From contig NZ_BCPR01000023.1 of assembly GCF_016586165.1 (NCBI RefSeq), positions 1-64,000 of the forward strand: a DNA stretch of 64,000 nucleotides, written 5' to 3'. This document shows positions 58,584 through 64,000 of the stretch, one piece after another. How positions within the stretch are numbered: the first letter of the stretch is position 1; each line of letters starts with the position of its first letter. Under the pieces are notes generated by a model. The model saw nothing but the letters and a program-made list of their open reading frames with translations, was not told the DNA's origin and did not search any database. The DNA comes from Dyella sp. EPa41. GTDB taxonomy: Bacteria; Pseudomonadota; Gammaproteobacteria; Xanthomonadales; Rhodanobacteraceae. The translations under genes and the position numbers were made by a program.

Positions 58584-60887
58584 ATGTCCACGTCATCCAG
58601 CCGGCGCGTGAGCGCGCCGCTCCCTGCCCTGCGTCCGATTTCCCGTGGTATCCGCCAGTGGCGTGCGCCGCTGGGCCTGGCGATGCTCGCCGGCCTGTGC
58701 CTGAGCATGCCGGCGTTCGCCGATGATGCCGCCGCCGACACGGCTGCGGCGAGTGCCGCCGCACTGAAGGCGCCCAGGCAGCTCGAAGAAGTGGAGGTGA
58801 AGGCCAACGCCACCGGCTCCGCGATCCTCCAGGCCCCCACGCAGGCCGACCTGGCCATCACGCAGCCGCAGTCCATCATCGGGCTGGACTGGATCAGCAA
58901 TCACGTCTCGCCCACCGCCGACTACGCGACCATCGCCGCCATCGCGCCGGGCGTGACCAACGTGAGCCCTGCCGGCCCTGGCCTGGGCGAATCCAAGCAG
59001 ATGACGCTGCGCGGCTTCAACGACAACCAGTACAACGTGACCTACGACGGCATTCCGTTCGGCGACACCAACGATTTCAGCCACCACACCAGCAGCTACT
59101 TCCCGGCGAAGATGCTGGGCCAGGTGCTGATCGACCGCGGCCCCGGCAGCGCCAGCACCATCGGCCAGGCCACCTTCGGCGGCACGGTGGCGCTGAGCTC
59201 GAAGGATCCGACCGACACGTTCTCGTTCATCCCCACGCAGAGCTTCGGCAGCTACAGCACCTCGCTCACGCACCTGGAAGTGAACTCGGGCAAGCTCGAC
59301 GACCTCGGCGGCGGCAAGTTCATCGCCAGCGCGCAGTACATGGACACCGACACCGCCAAGACCAACGGCGACATGTCGCGCAAGACCGGCTACATCAAGT
59401 ACGTGCAGCCGATCGGCGAAAGCACCGAGATCAGCTTCCTCAGCAACTACAACTACATCCGCTTCAACAACCCGAACCTCAGCTCGCTGACGCTGCAGCA
59501 GATCGACCAGCTCGGCCGCAACTTCGGCCTCAACGAGGACCGCGCCAGCGTCAACTGCGCCTGCTATAACTACCAGACCAAGCAGACCGACCTGGAATAC
59601 CTCGGCGTGCGCAGCGCTTTGTCGGAGAACTGGTCGCTGGACAACAAGGTCTATACCTACGCCTACGACAACACCAGCCACGAGAGTCCTTACGTAGGCA
59701 CCAAGGCATCGCCCACCAACATGGGCGGCTACGTGAAGATCAACAACTATCGCGCGTGGGGCGACACGCTGCAGGTGGTGTACGCGGACGACCATGGCCA
59801 GTTCCGCACCGGCGGCTGGTACGAATACACCAACAACAGCCGCAGCAGCGTGGCCATCGACTATGGCCGCGACGGCGCCATCGACGTGAAGCCGGGCGCT
59901 TCCACCTTCGGCACGTTCAACAGCAAGGGCGTGTACAGCGGCCCGTACAAGTACACCATGAAGGACCAGCTGCACACCGGCCAGCTGTATGCCGAGTACC
60001 AGTGGTACGCCGCCGACGGCCTCAGCATCACGCCCGGCGTGAAGTACTTCAATGTGACGCGCGACATCCAGGCGCCGATCAACCAGACCACCAAGACCCC
60101 GCTCTACTACAGCCAGAACTGGGACAAGACGCTGGGCTACCTCACCGCCAACTACCTGCTGCGCGAGGACTGGAGCATCTACGGCACGGTGGCGCAGGGC
60201 TTCCTCACGCCCAACCTCAACCAGTTCTACGTGCCTGACCCGACCGCCAACAACACCAGCCCCACGCAGACCATGAACTACCAGTTCGGCACGGTCTACA
60301 AGACCGACCGCTTCAACGCGGACGCCGACGTGTACTTCATCAACTACAAGAACTACCAGTTCTCCACCACCGTGCCGGGCACCACCGAGGCGGTCTACTA
60401 CCTGGCACGCGGCGCGTACATCAAGGGCATCGAAGGACAGGCCACGTATTACGTCGGTGGCGGCGCCAGCGTGTTCGCCAACGGCTCGCTGCAGGATGCC
60501 TATTTCAAGGGCTCCAACCTCGACATGCCCAACGTGCCCGAGCGCACCGCGGCCATCGGCGTGCTGTACGAGCAGGGCGGCTTCTTCGCCTCGCTGTACG
60601 ACAAGTACTCGGGCAGCCAGAAGGCCTACAACTCCAGCTTCAACCCCGACGTGGCCTCGTCGGTGACCTCCACCATCGGCACCAGCGGCTACTGGCAGGC
60701 GGCCATGAGCCTGGGCTACGGCCAGAACCTCACCGGCTCGGTGATCAAGAGCTACAAGATCCGCCTGCAGGTGGACAACCTGTTCGATGCGCACAACCTG
60801 GTGATCAACTCGGTGAGCGGCAACGTGGGTTCCTACTACGTGCTGCCGGGCCGCAGCTGGTTCGCCTCCGTGTCGCTGGCGCTCTGA
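58584..60887 (+). CDS. TonB-dependent outer membrane receptor
   Basis: A 767-residue outer membrane transporter. A long signal peptide (LAMLAGLCLSMPAFADD) precedes an N-terminal stretch with a possible TonB-contact segment (QLEEVEVKANATG), a plug domain (about 85-210; MTLRGFNDNQYNVTYDGIPF, GQVLIDRGPGSASTIG) and a 22-strand barrel ending in a C-terminal aromatic pattern (GRSWFASVSLAL). The tail strand favours BAM recognition. The ligand is unknown; the following acid phosphatase gene, 16 bases away, suggests a phosphorylated substrate. The two likely form an operon. Confidence 0.93.
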   Translation: MSTSSSRRVSAPLPALRPISRGIRQWRAPLGLAMLAGLCLSMPAFADDAAADTAAASAAALKAPRQLEEVEVKANATGSAILQAPTQADLAITQPQSIIGLDWISNHVSPTADYATIAAIAPGVTNVSPAGPGLGESKQMTLRGFNDNQYNVTYDGIPFGDTNDFSHHTSSYFPAKMLGQVLIDRGPGSASTIGQATFGGTVALSSKDPTDTFSFIPTQSFGSYSTSLTHLEVNSGKLDDLGGGKFIASAQYMDTDTAKTNGDMSRKTGYIKYVQPIGESTEISFLSNYNYIRFNNPNLSSLTLQQIDQLGRNFGLNEDRASVNCACYNYQTKQTDLEYLGVRSALSENWSLDNKVYTYAYDNTSHESPYVGTKASPTNMGGYVKINNYRAWGDTLQVVYADDHGQFRTGGWYEYTNNSRSSVAIDYGRDGAIDVKPGASTFGTFNSKGVYSGPYKYTMKDQLHTGQLYAEYQWYAADGLSITPGVKYFNVTRDIQAPINQTTKTPLYYSQNWDKTLGYLTANYLLREDWSIYGTVAQGFLTPNLNQFYVPDPTANNTSPTQTMNYQFGTVYKTDRFNADADVYFINYKNYQFSTTVPGTTEAVYYLARGAYIKGIEGQATYYVGGGASVFANGSLQDAYFKGSNLDMPNVPERTAAIGVLYEQGGFFASLYDKYSGSQKAYNSSFNPDVASSVTSTIGTSGYWQAAMSLGYGQNLTGSVIKSYKIRLQVDNLFDAHNLVINSVSGNVGSYYVLPGRSWFASVSLAL

Positions 60888-60903
60888 ACGAAGGGAAGGG
60901 ACG

Positions 60904-61599
60904 ATGATGAAGCACGCCTTCGTTGCACTGCTGCTCGCCGCGCCGGTGTTTGCGCATGCCGGCAACAGCTACCTCAGCGATGCCCAGGTGAACCAGGCCA
61001 TGGCCGCCCTGCCCGCGCCCAGCGCGCCGGGCAGCGCGGAGGACCTTGCCGACTATGCCGCCACCGACCACGCCTTCGCCGCGCGCTCGGCGGCGGATTT
61101 CACCCGCGCGCAGCAGGAAGAAAAGTTCGACGTATTCGACTTCGCCGAGGTTCTCGGCCCCGGCTTCCGCGCAGACAAGCTGCCCCGCGTGGCGGCCCTG
61201 TTCAAGGAAGCCGAGCACGACACCAAGCAAGCGGTGGACCTTTCCAAGAACCACTGGAAGCGTCCCCGGCCCTGCCCGCCCGCCTCGTCCTGCGCGCAGC
61301 ATCCGGAGGAAGCGGCAAAGAAAAGTTACGGCTACCCCAGCGGCCACTCCAGCCGGGCCACGGTGGATGCGATCCTGCTGGCGCAGTTGTTTCCGCAGGA
61401 CGCCGACGCGCTCATGCAGGAGTCGCGCGACATCGGCTGGCGCCGCGTGGTGAAGGGCGTGCACACCTTGCAGGACATCTATGCGGGGCGTGAATTCGGC
61501 CAGGCCCTGGCCGCCGGCATGCTCGCCTCGCCGGCACTGCAGCATGATCTTGCGGAAGCGCGCGCGGAGCTCAAGGCAGCCGGCCTCGCCGGTCGCTGA
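60904..61599 (+). CDS. PAP2 / class A-type acid phosphatase, exported
   Basis: A 231-residue periplasmic phosphatase with signal peptide (APVFAHAGN). The active-site motifs of the PAP2 superfamily are visible as KNHWKRPRP (KX6RP), YPSGHSS (PSGH) and RVVKGVHTLQD (R-x5-H-x3-D). It is of the soluble class A acid phosphatase length and has no membrane helices. It releases phosphate from organic esters. It begins 16 bases after the TonB-dependent receptor gene, so the pair could release and import a phosphate-containing nutrient. Confidence 0.92.
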   Translation: MMKHAFVALLLAAPVFAHAGNSYLSDAQVNQAMAALPAPSAPGSAEDLADYAATDHAFAARSAADFTRAQQEEKFDVFDFAEVLGPGFRADKLPRVAALFKEAEHDTKQAVDLSKNHWKRPRPCPPASSCAQHPEEAAKKSYGYPSGHSSRATVDAILLAQLFPQDADALMQESRDIGWRRVVKGVHTLQDIYAGREFGQALAAGMLASPALQHDLAEARAELKAAGLAGR

Positions 61600-61699
61600 C
61601 GATCACGATCAGGAGGAACCTGCTCACGGATGAGCACCCTGGGCCCGGATGGGCCCGTACCCCAGACCGTAATAAAACGGCAAGACAATCGACTGACCC

Positions 61700-61727
61700 G
61701 CCCGCGCCCTCCGCGCGGGCTTCCGTT
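61700..61727 (+). terminator. Hairpin between phosphatase and response regulator genes
   Basis: GCCCGCGC (61700-61707) pairs with GCGCGGGC (61713-61720), loop of 5, followed by TTCCGTT. It lies in the 143-base gap and could terminate the receptor-phosphatase transcript or attenuate transcription into the two-component genes. Confidence 0.55.
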
Positions 61728-61742
61728 GTCGAGGGGAGCCAC

Positions 61743-62408
61743 GTGCACATCATCCTGGTGGAAGACGACCTGCAGCTGGGCGCTGCGATCCAGCGCGCCC
61801 TCGAGCGTCTCTCGTACAAGGTGACCTGGCTTACCGACGGCACCGACGCCGTGGCGGCGATGAAGGAGGAGATCGCCGACCTGGTGCTGCTCGACCTTGG
61901 CCTGCCGGGCAAGGACGGCCTGGACATACTGCTGGACGCGCGCGAAAACCATATTCGCACGCCCGTGCTGATCCTCACCGCCCGCGACGCCGTGCAGGCA
62001 CGCATCCACGGCCTCGATGCCGGCGCGGACGATTACCTCACCAAGCCTTTCCACCTCGATGAGCTCGCCGCGCGCATCCGCTCGCTCACGCGGCGCATGC
62101 AGGGCCTGGCGGCCAACCGCATCGAAGCGGGCGCGCTGTGCCTGGATCTCGCCACCCTGGAAGTCACTTTCCATGGCAAGAAGGTCGACCTTACCCGCAA
62201 GGAACTCACCCTGCTGCAGGCCTTGATGGAGCGCGCCGGGCGGCTGGTTCGCCGGGATACGCTGGAAAACTCCCTCTACGGCGGCGAGAAAGTGGTGACC
62301 GATGGCGCGCTCGACGTGCTGGTGCACCAGCTGCGGCGCAAGCTCAGCTTCGATGCCATCCAGAATGTCCGCGCCTACGGCTACATGATTCCACGGGACC
62401 CGCCGTGA
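61743..62408 (+). CDS. OmpR-family response regulator
   Basis: A 221-residue regulator. The receiver domain has the acidic pair (Asp8-Asp9), phosphoacceptor Asp51 (LVLLDLGLPG), the conserved Thr (LILTARD) and Lys101 (YLTKPF). The C-terminal winged helix (about 127-220) reads DLTRKELTLLQALMERAGRL, DALDVLVHQLRRKL-like and YGYMI, typical of OmpR/PhoB. The start is GTG at 61743 behind GAGGGGAGCC. Its stop overlaps the kinase start (GTGA), so the two are coupled. It may regulate the upstream receptor and phosphatase genes. Confidence 0.93.
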   Translation: MHIILVEDDLQLGAAIQRALERLSYKVTWLTDGTDAVAAMKEEIADLVLLDLGLPGKDGLDILLDARENHIRTPVLILTARDAVQARIHGLDAGADDYLTKPFHLDELAARIRSLTRRMQGLAANRIEAGALCLDLATLEVTFHGKKVDLTRKELTLLQALMERAGRLVRRDTLENSLYGGEKVVTDGALDVLVHQLRRKLSFDAIQNVRAYGYMIPRDPP

Positions 62409-63796
62409 ACCATGACAGCCTGCGCGCGCGGCTGCGATGGATGATCATCGCGCTGCTGCTGCTGTTCCTGCTTCCCTTGGCCGCTTTCAGCTTTCGCCGC
62501 ACCAGCGCCGAAATGGCCCAGCTCTCTGACGCGCGCCTGGCAGAGGCGGCCCACACCATTGCCGCGATCATCCAGCAAGCGGGCGTCGACACCTTCGCCG
62601 GGCACGAAGGCATCCTCGTGCCCGTGCGCAAGCGCAGCGAGGTGCGGGCGTCCGGTGACGTGGCGACCAACGAATCGGTGGTGGGTTTCCAGGTATTCGA
62701 CAGGCAAGGGCGACTGGTGCTCGGCACGGCGAACCTGATGACGCTGCCCGCCACGCCGGATGACCGCTCGGCCTACCATGACCTGAAGAAGCAGCACCAC
62801 GTCTGGCGTGCCTTCAGCTACGTCGACCCTGCCAGCCAATACGTGATACGCGTGGCCGATCGCTACGACAGTCGCGAGGAAATCGTGCACGCCTTGTGGC
62901 TGGAGCACGGCTTGCCGTTCCTGCTGGGATTGCCCGTGCTCGCGCTGCTGGTTGGGTGGGCGGTGGCGCGCGGCCTGCGCCCGTTCGCCACGTTGACCAC
63001 CGCCTTGTCGCTGCGCGAACCCGGCAGCCGCGAGCGCATCGTGCTGCCTCACGCACCGCGTGAATTGCGACCCGTGCTGGCGGCGCTCAACGAGCAACTC
63101 GGGCGCCAGGAGGATGCTCTGGAGCGCGAGCGACGTTTCAGCGCCGACGTAGCGCACGAACTGCGCACGCCGCTCGCGTCGATCATGCTCAATCTCGAAA
63201 GCGCGATGGAGACCGTCGATCTCGACGAAATCCAGGACAGCGTCGCGGGCGCGCACGGCAGCGCCGCCGCGCTCGCCCATCGCATCGAGCAGTTGCTGGC
63301 ACTGGCCAAGCTGGAGGTCGGCGCCGCGTCGAGCGGGCCCGTTCCGGTCGATCTGCTGCGCGTCGCCGATCGGGTCGTGGATGAATTCGCGCCGATGATC
63401 CGTGACCGCGGCGTGGAGCTGGCGTGCGGCGAACGCAGCGACGCCGTGCTGGTTCATGGCTATGAGCCCGCGCTCGTCGCCCTGTTGCGCAACCTGCTCG
63501 AGAACTCGCTGCGCTACGTGCCGCGCGGCGGGCGCATCCAGCTCGCCATCACCCAGGGCCGCCAGGAAGCGACGCTGGAAGTGATCGACAACGGCCCGGG
63601 CATTCCCGTCGAGCGGCGACACGCGGTGTTCGCAAGGTTCCACCGCGAGGCCGGGAGCCGCGGCGAAGGCTACGGGCTGGGCTTGTCCATCGTGGCGCGC
63701 GCAGCCAGCCTGCATCGCGCCTCGATCGAGTTGCTGGATCCGCCGCGCGGACAGGGCCTGCGCGTGCGGGTATCGATTCCGCTGATGTGCCCGTGA
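62405..63796 (+). CDS. Sensor histidine kinase
   Basis: A 463-residue membrane kinase. TM1 (about 13-32) and TM2 (about 170-190) flank a periplasmic sensor of 135 residues, and a linker with HAMP-like features (RGLRPFATLTTALS) leads into the kinase core. His251 lies in FSADVAHELRTPLASIM (H-box), followed by NLLENSLRYV (N-box), DNGPGIP (G1) and GEGYGLGLSIV (G2). It resembles the TctE/QseC/PmrB group. The start is GTG at 62405, overlapping the regulator stop by four bases. The signal is unknown. Confidence 0.92.
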   Translation: MNHDSLRARLRWMIIALLLLFLLPLAAFSFRRTSAEMAQLSDARLAEAAHTIAAIIQQAGVDTFAGHEGILVPVRKRSEVRASGDVATNESVVGFQVFDRQGRLVLGTANLMTLPATPDDRSAYHDLKKQHHVWRAFSYVDPASQYVIRVADRYDSREEIVHALWLEHGLPFLLGLPVLALLVGWAVARGLRPFATLTTALSLREPGSRERIVLPHAPRELRPVLAALNEQLGRQEDALERERRFSADVAHELRTPLASIMLNLESAMETVDLDEIQDSVAGAHGSAAALAHRIEQLLALAKLEVGAASSGPVPVDLLRVADRVVDEFAPMIRDRGVELACGERSDAVLVHGYEPALVALLRNLLENSLRYVPRGGRIQLAITQGRQEATLEVIDNGPGIPVERRHAVFARFHREAGSRGEGYGLGLSIVARAASLHRASIELLDPPRGQGLRVRVSIPLMCP

Positions 63797-63936
63797 GGGT
63801 ACGCAGGCCCATCCAGTCAGCTTTCGTTTGGCCTTCTGAATGAACAAGCTCAACGCGAGCTGAAAGGCCGTCACACGATGGCGATGACACGCCTCGAACG
63901 CAGGCTAGGCGAAAGATTGATGTGCAACGGTGAGCT

Positions 63937-63955
63937 CCCCGTCCAAGTGACGGGG
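63937..63955 (+). repeat. Hairpin in the leader of the gene at the right edge
   Basis: CCCCGTC (63937-63943) pairs perfectly with GACGGGG (63949-63955) around CAAGT. It lies 30 bases before a possible start codon at 63985 and after the histidine kinase gene. It may be a leader structure or a terminator of the two-component operon; no T-run follows. Confidence 0.35.
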
Positions 63956-63984
63956 CCCATGCAACTTCATCCAAGAGGCTCGCC

Positions 63985-64000
63985 ATGCATTCCCTCAAGT
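63985..64000 (+). CDS. Possible start of a further gene, cut by the window edge
   Basis: ATG at 63985 is preceded by AAGAGGCTCGCC, a reasonable ribosome site, and opens MHSLK before the window ends. Only five codons are visible, so neither the existence nor the function of this gene can be settled. Confidence 0.3.

Noticed and set aside
58593-60965. 790-codon ORF antisense to the TonB-dependent receptor
   Set aside because: Long antisense frames are a by-product of GC-rich third positions; composition (Val/Ala/His-rich) is typical of shadows. The same holds for 588-2123, 2120-3502, 12778-14748, 17360-19459 and 26686-29340.

Overview
The window is GC-rich chromosomal DNA with strong G/C bias at third codon positions and long antisense shadow reading frames. 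Gene content points to a gammaproteobacterium of the order Lysobacterales (Xanthomonadales), most likely family Rhodanobacteraceae (Dyella/Luteibacter/Rhodanobacter-like). Supporting signs are a TonB-dependent receptor, many exported peptidases, the NrdAB type, and dispersed palindromes of the kind common in that group. No rRNA, tRNA, prophage, insertion sequence or CRISPR array was seen. Family placement is an inference from content, not from a marker gene.

Layout. 1-647 is gene-free and carries three dispersed repeats. 648-12.7 kb: sugar MFS transporter, DbpA helicase, glutaminyl cyclase, a tandem array of six hairpins, an M28 peptidase, a DUF2167 protein, a divergent ArsR/flavin reductase pair, an epimerase, a cupin, YceI, a GST and a START-like protein. 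12.8-17.1 kb: M13 metallopeptidase, a TonB-C-like protein and a cation/proton antiporter. 17.2-21.4 kb: nrdA, a small gene and nrdB, headed by a promoter with candidate DnaA and NrdR sites and an adenosylcobalamin riboswitch. 21.5-22.6 kb: two bacteriohemerythrins, each with an FNR/Anr-like box. 22.7-26.7 kb: an SPFH lipoprotein pair, then BlaI and an unusual BlaR1-like M56 protein behind two perfect BlaI operators. 26.9-36.6 kb: DPP-IV-like peptidase, GSTs, amidohydrolase, LysR/aldo-keto reductase and Lrp. 37.0-41.1 kb: a phosphosignalling island of FHA protein, a membrane Ser/Thr kinase with periplasmic sensor and HAMP, PP2C phosphatase and a LysM/TPR lipoprotein. 41.3-44.2 kb: ABM protein, SigJ-like sigma factor, small unknown genes and a nucleoside deoxyribosyltransferase.

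44.3-48.1 kb is a nitric oxide detoxification block: NsrR, quinol-dependent NO reductase and a dihaem cytochrome c, with two good NsrR operators. 48.2-52.0 kb is a four-gene operon (NTF2-like, deacetylase, SDR, VOC) divergent from a LysR gene. 52.1-58.4 kb holds an Arr-type rifamycin ADP-ribosyltransferase, a START-like protein, a GAF protein, a tiny Cys-rich protein overlapping an orphan S41 peptidase N-terminal domain, an AraC regulator, a PEP-mutase-family enzyme, a Gfo/Idh/MocA oxidoreductase and a secreted cupin. 58.5-63.8 kb has a TonB-dependent receptor, a class A acid phosphatase-like PAP2 enzyme and a two-component system, with a degenerate Pho-box-like site upstream. A gene may begin at the right edge.

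Regulatory logic is unusually visible: B12 control of ribonucleotide reductase, NO control of norB and nsrR, probable oxygen control of the hemerythrins, and BlaI autoregulation.
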